The notes under the pieces were generated by a model that saw only the letters and a list, made by a program, of their open reading frames with translations, searched no databases and had not been told where the DNA came from. Positions 1-8,889 of a DNA stretch of 64,000 nt are shown piece after piece. The position numbers and the translations under genes are program-made. Each line of letters begins with the position of its first letter. Position 1 is the stretch's first letter. The DNA comes from Polynucleobacter aenigmaticus (GTDB taxonomy: Bacteria > Pseudomonadota > Gammaproteobacteria > Burkholderiales > Burkholderiaceae): NCBI RefSeq assembly GCF_002206635.1, contig NZ_NGUO01000008.1:87197-151196 (forward strand), given 5' to 3'.

Positions 1-140
1 AGTTGGTTGGATTATTAATGCAAGTTGACCTAGATGATCACATTCCACCTGAGCTCTATACGGCGATTGCCGAAGTCTTGGCGTGGCTGTATCGTTTGGA
101 GCAGGAAAAACTTGACATCCTCCCCTCCCTAAGACCCTGA
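1..140 (+). pseudogene. 3' end of FlhB C-terminal-like protein gene (flhX/fhlB type), interrupted by IS
   Basis: An open frame enters from the left edge (codons in phase with position 3). It encodes a segment with VDLDDHIPPELYTAIAEVLA, which aligns with the C-terminal cytoplasmic tail of FlhB (compare DQEIPEALYLAVAEILAF in the full FlhB at 44157-45317). Small FlhB-C-terminal paralogues of this kind are common near fliK in beta- and gammaproteobacteria and can substitute for FlhBC in export switching. Native coding sequence runs to about position 110. The remaining codons up to a TGA at 138-140 lie inside the transposon end, so the C-terminus is chimeric. The gene start lies outside the window, so its length cannot be judged. 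The insertion is near the natural 3' end, so the protein may still work. Confidence 0.7.
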
Positions 141-290
141 AGGTCTTCGCCAGCAATCTAAGTGCTAAAGCACGATATTACTGCGAAAGGGAAGGGGATT
201 CCTAAAGCTAGACGCGAATGTCCTCGCGCAAGAATATTCCTGGCCGCATTGAGGTCACGGTCATTGACCGAACCACAATCTGAACAAGTC
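111..290 (-). ncRNA. Candidate guide (reRNA/omega RNA) region at the tnpB 3' end
   Basis: In this family the guide scaffold is made from the 3' end of tnpB through the right end of the element, with the guide taken from the flanking DNA. Here that is the minus strand from about 290 down to 111, including the hairpin 131-147. The 20 bases beyond the end (minus strand of 91-110) would be the guide. The boundaries are inferred from family knowledge only, and no promoter or processing site was identified. Confidence 0.35.
131..147. repeat. Right-end hairpin of the IS element
   Basis: A perfect 6-base stem AAGACC/GGTCTT with a 5-base loop lies 20 bases inside the right end. IS200/IS605 ends are recognised as single-stranded hairpins, and this one also falls in the predicted guide-RNA scaffold. 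Confidence 0.65.
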
Positions 291-1261
291 CATTCTCTTA
301 TTCCAAGTCCTGCTCTACCTTTCGGACTACTGACGGCTATAGAGCCACAGCACGAACAAGTCTGGGTTGTAAAAGCCTCATCAATCACCTCATAGACTAC
401 GCCAGCGTGATCGCTTTTATATTCCAACATGGTTTTGAGTGATGACCAACCCGCATCGAGCGTGGATTTAGCCATCTTGGTTTTGATGAGTTTGCTACTG
501 GATACATTTCCAACAAATATTGCCCCATAGTGCTGCGTCAGCATGGTCGAGAACTTGTGGAGCTCGTCTTTACGACGATTCTTGATCTTGGCATGAAGCG
601 CTTTAACTAAGGACTTCTTATTGGCTCTTTGTGCCATGCCCAGTGATTGCTCTAGCTTTCGGTAATGACGCCCAACAAGACGCTGGCCGTCACTGGTTAC
701 GGCGCATTCTTTGAGCCCGAGATCAATCCCGATGGACTGAGTAGCGGTATTGGGCTTCTTCTCTACTTTGACCGTGGTGTTGAAATACCAGTGTCCACGG
801 GAGTCTTCCGAGAAGGTACCAGAACCCAGTTCATAATCCGCTAGGCCGTAACTGTCCCAAATATTGAACTTGTAGCCAGCATAGCGAATTTGTCCTCCGC
901 GATAACTAATGCAGTCATGACGAAAGGGTATCCAGCCAAGCGATCTTCGTGATCCATTGCTTTTGCGCCAGGATAATTTGACCTTTTTGAATTGTTTTCG
1001 CCTGGTGGCTAGTTCATGACCAATCATTTGGACGGTGGCGCTATTAAGCAATAAACCTTCTTTGCAGGCGCCAGCAGTATATTTTTGCAAATCATAGCCA
1101 CTCATGAACTTTCCCGTTCTTTGCGTATGACGCAAAGAGAGTTCATTGCAAAAGTTCCAAACAAAGTTCGTCTCACGCGCAAGGGTATTCAACACTTTGG
1201 CATGCTTATCTTTGATGCGAAGGCGCAGCGTTCTAGTAACGATCGGAGTACTCCCTGACAT
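158..1261 (-). CDS. tnpB: TnpB, RNA-guided RuvC-like nuclease of IS200/IS605 group
   Basis: A 367-residue protein with the TnpB layout: an N-terminal helix-turn-helix/REC region, then a split RuvC domain with a zinc ribbon. RuvC-I has D180 in IGIDLGLKECAV. RuvC-III has D336 in DRDLNAARN. The zinc ribbon uses C302, C305, C326 and C329. At the usual RuvC-II glutamate position the sequence is IFVGNVSS (G251/N252), so the canonical Glu is missing. A glutamate at 295 (VIDEAFTTQTC) is a candidate replacement. Members of the family are guided by an RNA from the element's right end and cut DNA next to a short motif, helping the element persist. No tnpA is present, so transposition would need a partner elsewhere. 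The ATG at 1261 is the only sensible start. Confidence 0.93.
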   Translation of the reverse strand: MSGSTPIVTRTLRLRIKDKHAKVLNTLARETNFVWNFCNELSLRHTQRTGKFMSGYDLQKYTAGACKEGLLLNSATVQMIGHELATRRKQFKKVKLSWRKSNGSRRSLGWIPFRHDCISYRGGQIRYAGYKFNIWDSYGLADYELGSGTFSEDSRGHWYFNTTVKVEKKPNTATQSIGIDLGLKECAVTSDGQRLVGRHYRKLEQSLGMAQRANKKSLVKALHAKIKNRRKDELHKFSTMLTQHYGAIFVGNVSSSKLIKTKMAKSTLDAGWSSLKTMLEYKSDHAGVVYEVIDEAFTTQTCSCCGSIAVSSPKGRAGLGIREWTCSDCGSVNDRDLNAARNILARGHSRLALGIPFPFAVISCFST

Positions 1262-1329
1262 ACTGTAATTATATACAGTAGTAAGCAGTAGGCAATTTTA
1301 TTTTTGGTAAGCAAATCGAAAATTCATCA

Positions 1330-1345
1330 CCCGCCAGAACGCGGG
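1330..1345. repeat. Left-end hairpin of the IS element
   Basis: An inverted repeat CCCGC/GCGGG with the 6-base loop CAGAAC lies upstream of tnpB, close to the fliE stop codon. Its position and shape fit the subterminal left-end hairpin of this IS group. Confidence 0.65.
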
Positions 1346-1367
1346 GGATTTCTTTTTGGAATTTTTG

Positions 1368-1748
1368 TTAAACCTGCATATTCATAATGTCGTGATAGGC
1401 CGAAACTAACTTATTTCTTACTTGCACGGTAGCTTGAAATGAGATGCTAGCCTTTTGTCCGGCAATCATGACATCGGAGAGGCCCACGCTATCGTCACCT
1501 AAAGCAAAACTTTTGCCCATTTCCTCGGCTTTGGATTGAGAGGAGTTAACTGAGTCTAGCGAAGACCTCAGTGCCGCAGCAAAGTCCACAGTAGGGGCGG
1601 ACTTACTCTTTTGGGTTTTAGTGATTAAGTCATGATCGCCAATTTTGCTGATGGCTTGACTTGGTATTGCAGGGCGATCGGCCGCAGCAGCTTTTAGTTG
1701 AGTAAGCATGGACTGGATACGACCAGAATCAATAGCCCCAATATTCAT
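1368..1748 (-). CDS. fliE: Flagellar hook-basal body protein FliE
   Basis: A 126-residue protein with the C-terminal FliE signature (DVMIAGQKASISFQATVQVR followed by NKLVSAYHDIMNMQV). FliE links the MS ring to the proximal rod and is among the first substrates of the flagellar export gate, acting in the periplasm. It is slightly longer than the usual 100-110 residues because of a polar N-terminal half. It is divergent from fliF across a 231-bp spacer, the standard FlhDC-controlled arrangement fliE<->fliFGHIJK. Its stop codon sits only a few bases from the left end of the IS element. Confidence 0.95.
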   Translation of the reverse strand: MNIGAIDSGRIQSMLTQLKAAAADRPAIPSQAISKIGDHDLITKTQKSKSAPTVDFAAALRSSLDSVNSSQSKAEEMGKSFALGDDSVGLSDVMIAGQKASISFQATVQVRNKLVSAYHDIMNMQV

Positions 1749-1979
1749 GATGTTCTTCCTCTGCCTTTGAAATCTCTATAAAAGGTAATGTAACAGCAGC
1801 AAATGGATTGGGATGAGGTAATAAGAAGGAAAAAAAGGGCTTATTCCTGCAATTGAAACAAGTTGGCCCTACTGATAATTACGTCAAATAATCTAATTAC
1901 TTAAGGGTCGGTCAAATTTATTTATGTGGATAAACCGCTCATATTGTTTTAAATCAGACTCTTTGTATATGGTGCCGAC

Positions 1980-3593
1980 ATGTTAGATCTAATAAAAGGC
2001 ATCAATAGCAAAATTCTTCTGGGTATCGGTAGTGCCGCAGTAATAGCTGTCATGGCAGCATTTTGGATGTGGTCCCAAGAGCCAAAGTACCGCGTAGTCT
2101 TTTCAAACTTTAGCGATAAAGACGGGGGCGCTATTGTCGCCGTATTGGAGCAGATGAATGTACCTTATAAAGTTGCTGATGGGGGTGGCGCCATTATGAT
2201 TCCCTCTGACCAAGTTCACCAAGCGCGCCTCAAATTAGCATCAATGGGCCTTCCTAAGGGCGGCAATGTTGGCTTTGAGCTCTTAGAAAATCAAAAGTTT
2301 GGCGTATCTCAGTTTGTTGAGCAGGTAAATTTTCAGCGTGCGCTAGAAGGGGAGATTGAAAAAAGTATACAAGCCATCTCAGTAGTTGAGAATGCGCGCG
2401 TTCATCTGGCCATTCCCAAATCAACTGTATTTGTAAGGGACATGCAAAAGGCTACAGCATCAGTATTAATCAAATTACAACCTGGGCGCTCTATGGATCC
2501 GCGTCAAGTCAGTGCCGTGGTGCACTTGGTATCGAGCAGCGTTCCCAATCTGGATATTTCCAATGTAAATGTCGTTGATCAGAATGGCAACTTACTATCG
2601 GACCCAAGCAAAAAAGGCGATGCGGAAATGCTTGATCCTAGTCGTCTTAAATACATTGAAGAGATGCAAAAGGGGATTGTTGCGCGAGTCGAGGCAATCA
2701 TTGCGCCGATTGTGGGTGAGAAAAATGTCCATGCTGAGGCGAATGCAGAAATTGACTTTTCACGCAGTGAGCAAGCTGATGAAATATTTAAACCCAACCA
2801 AAATCCTGAAACTGCTGTCATTCGCAGCCTACAAAAAAATGAGTCAATTGTTTCTGGTGCGGGTTCTGCCGGTTCTGGGGCTGCATCTGGCGTCCCTGGC
2901 GCTTTAAGCAATCAACCTCCAGCAAATGCGACCGCTCCACTTAGTACGGACCCAAAGGCTACTGCTAGCGCAGAAGCAGCCGGAAACTCTCAAAAGCACA
3001 CTACTACCAATTTTGAAGTGGATAAGACCGTGCGCTTCTCCCAAAAATCGATGGGCGGAATTAAGCGCCTATCAGTAGCGGTGGTAGTGAATCATAAGGA
3101 CGAGGTAGACAAGGATGGGAAGGTGACATCGCGTCCGCTGAACGAGGATGAAAAAAAACAAATTAACGAGTTGGCTAAACAGGCAATGGGCTACAGCGAA
3201 GAGCGTGGAGATTCGCTTAGCGTAGTGAACTCCCGTTTCTCCCCCGTGAAAACGGAAGAGGTTCCTGACTTACCGATCTGGAAAAATCCCGCCTATATTG
3301 AAATGGCTAAAGATGCTGCTAAGTTGCTCTTGGGTATTGCAGCAATGTTCTTGCTGTATAAAAAAGCACTCAGTCCAATGATCACCAAGCTTTTGACTCA
3401 TGAACCCAAGGCGCGGACTTTGACCCAGAGTCTAGGAAGTGCAAATGATGACCCAAGCAACTACCAGGCGGGCTCAGCACAATTATCGGGACAAGGGTAT
3501 CAGCAAGACTTGCAAAATGCCAAGTTACTGGCAAAAGACAATCCCAAAATGGTTGCTAACGTAGTGACATCATGGGTGAGTGGTAATGGCTGA
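1980..3593 (+). CDS. fliF: Flagellar MS-ring protein FliF
   Basis: A 537-residue protein that assembles into the inner-membrane MS ring, the platform for rod, export gate and C ring. A transmembrane helix is visible near residues 13-30. It is followed by the YscJ/FliF ring-building motifs (RALEGEIEKSIQAI, ENARVHLAIPK). A Gly/Ser/Ala-rich linker lies around residues 290-340. A second transmembrane helix near 445-465 leads to a cytoplasmic tail that binds FliG. The length is typical. It is first in the fliFGHIJK operon and its stop codon overlaps the fliG start. Confidence 0.97.
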   Translation: MLDLIKGINSKILLGIGSAAVIAVMAAFWMWSQEPKYRVVFSNFSDKDGGAIVAVLEQMNVPYKVADGGGAIMIPSDQVHQARLKLASMGLPKGGNVGFELLENQKFGVSQFVEQVNFQRALEGEIEKSIQAISVVENARVHLAIPKSTVFVRDMQKATASVLIKLQPGRSMDPRQVSAVVHLVSSSVPNLDISNVNVVDQNGNLLSDPSKKGDAEMLDPSRLKYIEEMQKGIVARVEAIIAPIVGEKNVHAEANAEIDFSRSEQADEIFKPNQNPETAVIRSLQKNESIVSGAGSAGSGAASGVPGALSNQPPANATAPLSTDPKATASAEAAGNSQKHTTTNFEVDKTVRFSQKSMGGIKRLSVAVVVNHKDEVDKDGKVTSRPLNEDEKKQINELAKQAMGYSEERGDSLSVVNSRFSPVKTEEVPDLPIWKNPAYIEMAKDAAKLLLGIAAMFLLYKKALSPMITKLLTHEPKARTLTQSLGSANDDPSNYQAGSAQLSGQGYQQDLQNAKLLAKDNPKMVANVVTSWVSGNG

Positions 3594-4584
3594 AGAGGGG
3601 ATTATGCGGGCCGCGATTTTGATGCTAGCGTTGGGTGAAGACGAGGCTTCTGAGGTAATGAAGCATCTTGGCCAGCGAGAGGTACAAAAACTCGGCGCTG
3701 CCATGGCTACACTGAAAAGTGTAGAGCATGCACAGGTTCAAGAGGCCTTAGGTGAATTTAGGTCGGCTACCAGCGAGACTTCGACATTTGGACAAGACTC
3801 TGATGAGTTTATTCGGTCGGTATTAACTAAAGCCTTGGGCGATGATATTGCTTCGGGCTTATTAAATCGCATTTTACAAAGTAGGGATGCGAGCGGCATT
3901 GAGAGTTTGAAATGGATAGATGCCCAAACAGTAGCAGATTTAATTCGCAACGAGCACCCGCAGATCATTGCAACAATTTTGGTGCATCTTGAGCCCGATC
4001 AGGCTTCTGAAATTCTTGGCTTCTTTACCGATCGTCTACGTCAGGACGCTATGCTGCGGATTGCCACTTTAGATGGGGTAAAGCCGACAGCACTCAAAGA
4101 ATTAAATGACGTACTCACGAAATTGCTTTCGGGTAATGAAAGTCTCAATAAGAAACAAATTGGGGGTATACGTGCCGCTGCCGAGATCATGAATTTTATG
4201 GGCGGCGGTAACGAAGTGACGGTGATGGACGGATTAAAAGAGTACGACAGTGAGATGGCTCAAAAAATATTGGATGAGATGTTCATCTTTGACGACATTA
4301 TTAATATTGACGATAAAGGGATTCAGGTCCTGTTGCGCGAAGTGTCTTCAGAGATATTAATTGTCGCCCTTAAGGGGTCAACAGAAGAACTCCGTGAGAA
4401 GATATTCAAGAATATGTCTACACGTGCAGCTGAGATGATGAAAGAAGATTTAGAAACCAAGGGCCCCGTTAAGCTTTCGGAAGTTGAGACTCAGCAAAAG
4501 GCAATCTTGCAGATTGTACGTAAGTTAGCTGAGGAAGATCAGATTATGCTGGGTGGAAAAGGTGGGGATGACCAGTATGTCTAG
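3586..4584 (+). CDS. fliG: Flagellar motor switch protein FliG
   Basis: A 332-residue C-ring protein that couples the stators to rotation and reversal. The N-terminal FliF-binding part (GIMRAAILMLALGEDEASEV), the middle EHPQ-type motif (NEHPQIIATILVHLEPDQAS) and the C-terminal torque helix with charged residues (VLLREVSSEILIVALKG, then EELREKIFKNMSTRAAEM) are all visible. The ATG at 3586 is preferred over a GTG at 3580. Either overlaps the fliF stop, implying translational coupling. Confidence 0.97.
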   Translation: MAEEGIMRAAILMLALGEDEASEVMKHLGQREVQKLGAAMATLKSVEHAQVQEALGEFRSATSETSTFGQDSDEFIRSVLTKALGDDIASGLLNRILQSRDASGIESLKWIDAQTVADLIRNEHPQIIATILVHLEPDQASEILGFFTDRLRQDAMLRIATLDGVKPTALKELNDVLTKLLSGNESLNKKQIGGIRAAAEIMNFMGGGNEVTVMDGLKEYDSEMAQKILDEMFIFDDIINIDDKGIQVLLREVSSEILIVALKGSTEELREKIFKNMSTRAAEMMKEDLETKGPVKLSEVETQQKAILQIVRKLAEEDQIMLGGKGGDDQYV

Positions 4585-5242
4585 TGGTGCAACGCCCAAA
4601 GAGCAGCAGCGCGCTGCCGGACAATCAATTTTTGCTGACCTCAATCCCAAGCGCACTTCCAGTTCTGATGGCCAAAAAAAACCGGCTCCAGACCCCATAT
4701 TTTCTCCTGAAAAAGTTAAGGTTATATTGGAGAAATCGTATCGCGACGGCTATGAACGCGGCATGAAAGAGGGCTATGCTAACGGTATGGATTTAGCCAG
4801 GCAAAGTGTGACTAATGATAAAAAATCTTTGCTTGAAATGACGTCGCACTTTAGTGGCGCATTGGGCCTTAAGGCAGAGCAAATATCTGAAGAGGTTCTT
4901 AGTTTATCGCTCGATATTGCCAAGGCCATGCTAAGGGCCCAGTTAAAAGTAAAGCCAGAGGCCATTCTGTCGCTTATTCAAGAGGTGCTTAGCAAAACAC
5001 CGATTGTTGCAAAGCCTTTGCAGCTGTTTTTACATCCGCACGATGCGACTATTATCCGCACGCATATGCAAGAGGACTTAGCCCAGAGTGGCTGGGTTGT
5101 GTTTGATGACATCAAAATCGAACGCGGGGGCTGCCGAGTTGAAACATCAGCCAATACTATTGATGCTAGCAACAAAAACCGTTGGCAATATATTTGTCAT
5201 GCCCTCGGCACCCAAAATGATTGGCTTGAAAGTATCTCATGA
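4568..5242 (+). CDS. fliH: Flagellar assembly protein FliH
   Basis: A protein of about 224 residues, the FliI ATPase regulator and stalk of the type III export apparatus. The central part has the glycine-spaced helix typical of FliH ([20 protein letters not shown]). The C-terminal part resembles V-ATPase subunit E. The chosen ATG at 4568 is preceded by AGGTGGGG and overlaps fliG by 17 bases. A GTG at 4553 and an ATG at 4577 are alternatives. It is followed by fliI with an ATGA overlap. Confidence 0.92.
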   Translation: MTSMSSGATPKEQQRAAGQSIFADLNPKRTSSSDGQKKPAPDPIFSPEKVKVILEKSYRDGYERGMKEGYANGMDLARQSVTNDKKSLLEMTSHFSGALGLKAEQISEEVLSLSLDIAKAMLRAQLKVKPEAILSLIQEVLSKTPIVAKPLQLFLHPHDATIIRTHMQEDLAQSGWVVFDDIKIERGGCRVETSANTIDASNKNRWQYICHALGTQNDWLESIS

Positions 5243-6711
5243 GCGCAATTGATAGCTTATTGCCTATCGAGGGAACTGATGGGCTGATGAGCGAGTATTC
5301 CGAGCCATCTCACGAGAGCTTCTGGAAATACTTTTTAACTAATTGCAAAGACGTCTTGGGCTCTGTTGACGCGTTTGAGATTGCTGGGCGGGTAACCAAA
5401 GTGACAGGTTTGGTGATTGAGGTATCTGGCCTATTTTTACCCATTGGCAGTGTGTGTTCCATTCCGATGCAAGATGGGCGTCAACTTGAGGCAGAGGTAG
5501 TGGGGTTTGATGATGGACGCTTATTTTTAATGCCCCAAAGTGGTATTGAGGGGATCGGACCTAAAACACAAGTATTCGTTAAGTCAATCTCTGGGGCCAT
5601 GAATTTGCATCAAGAAAAAAAGTCTAGTTCTAAACCTGCGGCAGGTGGTATCAGTCAATTACCAGTGGGCATTGCTTTACTAGGTCGAGTCCTTGATGCC
5701 GCTGGAGCCCCTTTGGATGGACTTGGTCCTATAGGCACCAGTGAGTATGCCCCTTTAAACTCAAGTCCACTTAATCCCCTCAATCGTGCACCGATTGAGA
5801 AAATATTAGATGTGGGTGTACGCGCTATTAATAGTATGTTGACCGTGGGTCGAGGTCAGCGCATGGGATTATTTGCCGGATCAGGTGTTGGTAAAAGTGT
5901 ATTACTGGGCATGATGGCGCGCTATACCGATGCCGATGTTATTGTGGTCGGGCTTATCGGCGAGCGTGGTCGTGAGGTAAAAGAATTTATTGAAAATATT
6001 CTTGGTAAAGAAGGTTTGGCGCGATCAGTAGTGATAGCCGCTCCAGCTGATGCTTCTCCGCTGATGCGCTTACAGGGCGCCAACTATACCTCTGCCATCG
6101 CTGAATATTTCCGAGATCAGGGTAAACATGTTTTGCTCATCATGGATTCGCTCACACGTTTTGCCATGGCGCAACGTGAGATTGGTTTAGCAGTGGGTGA
6201 ACCCCCTGCTACAAAAGGATATCCACCTTCAGTATTTGCAAAACTCCCGGTCCTGGTAGAGCGTGCCGGTAATAGTGAGGAGGGCGGCGGTTCTATTACC
6301 GCCTTTTATACCGTGTTAACGGAAGGGGATGATCAACAAGATCCGATTGCGGATGCTGCTCGCGCTATTTTAGATGGCCATATTGTGCTTAATAGATCAT
6401 TAGCTGAGGCTGGCCATTATCCTGCGATTGATATTGAGCAGTCCATTAGCCGTGTTATGCATAGCATTGTTGGTGTAAAACATCAGCAATTAGCGCGTAA
6501 ATTAAAGCAACTCAATTCTCGCTTTAGTCGAAGCAGAGATTTAATCAATGTAGGTGCATATATTTCTGGCACTGACTTGGTGTTAGATGAGGCAATCCGT
6601 AAAAATGCTGCTATTGATATGTTCTTACAGCAAGATTTTCATGAGAAGTCTAGCGTTCAAGAGAGCTTAGAGGAGCTTGCTGTCATCATGAGCGAGGGGG
6701 TTACCACATGA
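5239..6711 (+). CDS. fliI: Flagellum-specific export ATPase FliI
   Basis: A 490-residue hexameric F1-beta-like ATPase that powers and orders flagellar type III secretion at the cytoplasmic face. Walker A is at residues 213-220 (AGSGVGKS, Lys219). Walker B is in [18 protein letters not shown]. The export-ATPase signature [18 protein letters not shown] follows. An N-terminal FliH-binding extension precedes the beta-barrel. It is longer than the roughly 440-460 typical residues, mostly in the first 45. The start overlaps the fliH stop by 4 bases. Confidence 0.98.
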   Translation: MSAIDSLLPIEGTDGLMSEYSEPSHESFWKYFLTNCKDVLGSVDAFEIAGRVTKVTGLVIEVSGLFLPIGSVCSIPMQDGRQLEAEVVGFDDGRLFLMPQSGIEGIGPKTQVFVKSISGAMNLHQEKKSSSKPAAGGISQLPVGIALLGRVLDAAGAPLDGLGPIGTSEYAPLNSSPLNPLNRAPIEKILDVGVRAINSMLTVGRGQRMGLFAGSGVGKSVLLGMMARYTDADVIVVGLIGERGREVKEFIENILGKEGLARSVVIAAPADASPLMRLQGANYTSAIAEYFRDQGKHVLLIMDSLTRFAMAQREIGLAVGEPPATKGYPPSVFAKLPVLVERAGNSEEGGGSITAFYTVLTEGDDQQDPIADAARAILDGHIVLNRSLAEAGHYPAIDIEQSISRVMHSIVGVKHQQLARKLKQLNSRFSRSRDLINVGAYISGTDLVLDEAIRKNAAIDMFLQQDFHEKSSVQESLEELAVIMSEGVTT

Positions 6712-7154
6712 GCCGCAACTTAACTAGCATGACAACCTTATTGGAGCTAGCAGAACGCGAGTTAACTGAAGCTGGCGAACGCTTAGCTAAAACCAATCAG
6801 CTCATTACAGAAGCAAAAGCCCAGCGGGAACAGCTTGGCACCTACCGAGATGAGTACGTCACGCGTAATCAATTGATTCTGACATCCGGCATGGAGGTGA
6901 TGGACCTGTTAAATTACCGGGCTTTTCTAAAAAATCTTGATCGGGCTATTATCGGTCAAGAACAGATAGTAGAGGGCTATAGCAATCTGGCTAAAAACCA
7001 TCTTGCATTATGGCAGGCCAGTCAAAGCAAAAAACGCTCGTATGAAGTTCTGATTGAGCGTGAGAAACTAAAAATGCACCATCAGGAGCTCAAAAGAGAG
7101 CAAAAGATGATGGATGAATTTTCCAGCAATCAAAAACGTTTTTTCCCTACTTAA
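6708..7154 (+). CDS. fliJ: Flagellar export chaperone FliJ
   Basis: A 148-residue highly charged coiled-coil protein between fliI and fliK. FliJ is the central stalk of the FliI hexamer and links it to FlhA. The sequence is heptad-rich ([20 protein letters not shown] near the start) and shows the charged C-terminal helix typical of the family ([17 protein letters not shown]). The ATG overlaps the fliI stop. Identification rests on position and coiled-coil character, as FliJ sequences are weakly conserved. Confidence 0.9.
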   Translation: MSRNLTSMTTLLELAERELTEAGERLAKTNQLITEAKAQREQLGTYRDEYVTRNQLILTSGMEVMDLLNYRAFLKNLDRAIIGQEQIVEGYSNLAKNHLALWQASQSKKRSYEVLIEREKLKMHHQELKREQKMMDEFSSNQKRFFPT

Positions 7155-7168
7155 GCGGGTGAGCAATC

Positions 7169-8398
7169 ATGTTAAATATGGCAACAGTTTCAATTAAGCC
7201 GATCAAGGAGGATAGGGATTTAATCGGCCCCAATCAGACCCCTCGAAATCTGGATAGATCACATTTTTCAACGTTTGGCCGTCTACTTTTAAAAAAAATG
7301 AGCGACACAAATGAAGCTACGGCGGATCAGAAGCTGGCTACTCACGTTAATGCAATAAGAGCGAGGCCCAATGAGGAGAAGTTGGACGATGAGGAATCCA
7401 AAAACACTTTAGCGATAGTTGATGAGGCCAATCTGGATCCAGCGGCACGCCAGTTATTCAATGCATCTGAGGGCATTACACCTACTGCGCAAGAGACTGC
7501 TACGCTTGATCCCAATGGGAAGTACGACCCGATCACTCAAGCTTTACTGGCATCATTGACTCAGGGCTTAAATATAGATCAAATCCCAGTGGCCAATTCC
7601 TTATCCCCAGTTCATGCGGCATCGAAGGTGGCCGGAATGCTCAATACATCCATTCAGTTTGCCCCTGATGAGGTGATGCATGATGTTGCTGGCTCTCAGG
7701 AGTTACCCGTAAACAACATGGCGATGCCACTGCCTACTTCATCTGCCGCTAATAACTTCACCCTGAATGTAAAAGGCAGCTTGCAAACCGATATGGATAT
7801 GGGTGCACAAGGCAGCGCAGCGATCTCGGTAGACATGAATGTCTCAGCGCAGGCTTTACAAGTAGCATCAGCCTTGGCAGAACTGCAACCCAAGTTATTT
7901 ACTATGGGCGATATACAAGCGCAAGCTAGTACTGTGCTAGCTCATGAGGCAATCAACGCCCCCTTAGGGTCTAGTGCCTGGCCTAAGGAGGTCGGTCAGA
8001 AAATCGTGTGGATGCTGGGTGGGGCGGAGCAGTCTGCCACTCTAACCCTAAACCCCCCTGATTTAGGTCCGCTTCAGGTGATTATTCAGGTGAATAATGA
8101 CATGGTAAACACGGCCTTTATATCTAATAATTCTGACGTACGCCAAGCCCTCCAGGACGGCCTTGAGCATCTACGTCAATCTATGTCGCAATCCGGAATG
8201 ACTTTGGGGCAGATTCATGTAAGCTCAGGAAATGCACAAGGTCAAAATGCATCTGAACAAAAGCCCACTTCAGGTGGTAGGGCTGATTTAGGCACGGCTT
8301 CTGACTTAGGCATTCAGTTGATTGGGGATAAATCAGCATCTGTTTCGATGCAAAGACAAATCCGAATCTCAGATGGCCTGGTCAATACATTTGCATAG
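7169..8398 (+). CDS. fliK: Flagellar hook-length control protein FliK
   Basis: A 409-residue secreted molecular ruler that stops hook growth and switches export specificity through FlhB. The N-terminal two-thirds are low-complexity and poorly conserved. The C-terminal domain (about residues 270-365) carries the Flg_hook motif ATLTLNPPDLGPLQVIIQV with DVRQALQDGLEHLRQSM, followed by a Gln/Ser-rich tail. It is the last classical gene of the fliF operon. A BLUF gene follows after 14 bases. Confidence 0.93.
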   Translation: MLNMATVSIKPIKEDRDLIGPNQTPRNLDRSHFSTFGRLLLKKMSDTNEATADQKLATHVNAIRARPNEEKLDDEESKNTLAIVDEANLDPAARQLFNASEGITPTAQETATLDPNGKYDPITQALLASLTQGLNIDQIPVANSLSPVHAASKVAGMLNTSIQFAPDEVMHDVAGSQELPVNNMAMPLPTSSAANNFTLNVKGSLQTDMDMGAQGSAAISVDMNVSAQALQVASALAELQPKLFTMGDIQAQASTVLAHEAINAPLGSSAWPKEVGQKIVWMLGGAEQSATLTLNPPDLGPLQVIIQVNNDMVNTAFISNNSDVRQALQDGLEHLRQSMSQSGMTLGQIHVSSGNAQGQNASEQKPTSGGRADLGTASDLGIQLIGDKSASVSMQRQIRISDGLVNTFA

Positions 8399-8412
8399 GG
8401 ATCTAGTAGCTT

Positions 8413-8748
8413 ATGTACCAACTCATCTACGTTAGTTCAGCAGTGATGAATTTTGCTAGACCAGAATTTATGGAGTTGGCACTTCATACTGGTGCTAGAA
8501 ATGTAAAGTTTGGTATTACGGGCATGCTCGTATTTAAAGACGGATCGTTCATGCAAGTGCTTGAGGGTAATGAAGAAATTATAAAAACACTCTATGCGAA
8601 GATTGAAGTAGACCCAAGGCATACTCTCGTCAGTGTGATTCATGAAGGCGAAATTAGTATGCGCGAGTATGGTAGCTGGGCAATGACCTACTTTAATCAC
8701 GATACAGAGCAATACGATCACATTGCCTACCCCACTCAGGTTTTATAA
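8413..8748 (+). CDS. Short BLUF-domain blue-light photoreceptor
   Basis: A 111-residue stand-alone BLUF protein, a flavin-binding blue-light sensor expected in the cytoplasm. The residues that form the flavin hydrogen-bond network are present: Tyr6 (LIYVSS), Asn30 (ARNVKFGITGML) and Gln48 (FMQVLEGNEE). The conserved DPRH motif (67-70) and the Trp89/Met91 pair (GSWAMTYF) are also present. There is no output domain, so it must act through a partner protein. It lies 14 bases after fliK and 141 bases before fliL, so co-transcription with fliK is likely. This placement suggests light input into motility, but the partner is unknown. Confidence 0.93.
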   Translation: MYQLIYVSSAVMNFARPEFMELALHTGARNVKFGITGMLVFKDGSFMQVLEGNEEIIKTLYAKIEVDPRHTLVSVIHEGEISMREYGSWAMTYFNHDTEQYDHIAYPTQVL

Positions 8749-8889
8749 GGCCGAACCTAGAATTGCATAGTTAATTATTTTGCACGCCATCTAAGCCTGT
8801 ATTAAGGGTAAATTCCCCCGTCTTTTCTTCGTTTTTGCGGCACCGTTTGCAACCCATAATCACTCTGTAAATCAATATTGGGTATTACT

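Larger units (their letters stand above)
111..1360 (-). mobile_element. IS200/IS605-group element carrying tnpB only (IS1341 type)
   Basis: The element consists of a tnpB gene flanked by non-coding ends with subterminal hairpins and no tnpA. On the minus strand the right end reads towards GGATGTCAAG, finishing at 111. This is the typical right-end wording of this group. A hairpin (stem 131-136 with 142-147) lies inside it. The left end carries a hairpin at 1330-1345 and stops just before the fliE stop codon at 1368. There is no target-site duplication or long terminal inverted repeat, as expected for this group. It sits between the convergent 3' ends of an flhB-like fragment and fliE. The left boundary is uncertain by about 10 bases. 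Confidence 0.8.

Noticed and set aside
162..395. Small plus-strand open frame antisense to tnpB
   Set aside because: It is a mirror of the Cys- and Arg-rich tnpB C-terminal codons and has no ribosome site. The tnpB frame explains it.
158..1261. TnpB as a nuclease-dead RNA-guided flagellin repressor (TldR type), given the nearby flagellar genes
   Set aside because: TldR proteins have lost RuvC catalytic residues and lie next to fliC. Here Asp180 and Asp336 are intact, transposon ends are present on both sides, and flagellin is more than 12 kb away. An ordinary mobile tnpB explains it.
8840..8865. Sigma54-like sequence (GGCACCGTTTGC) before fliL
   Set aside because: The GG and GC elements are 8 bases apart instead of 10, and FlhDC systems do not use sigma54 here.
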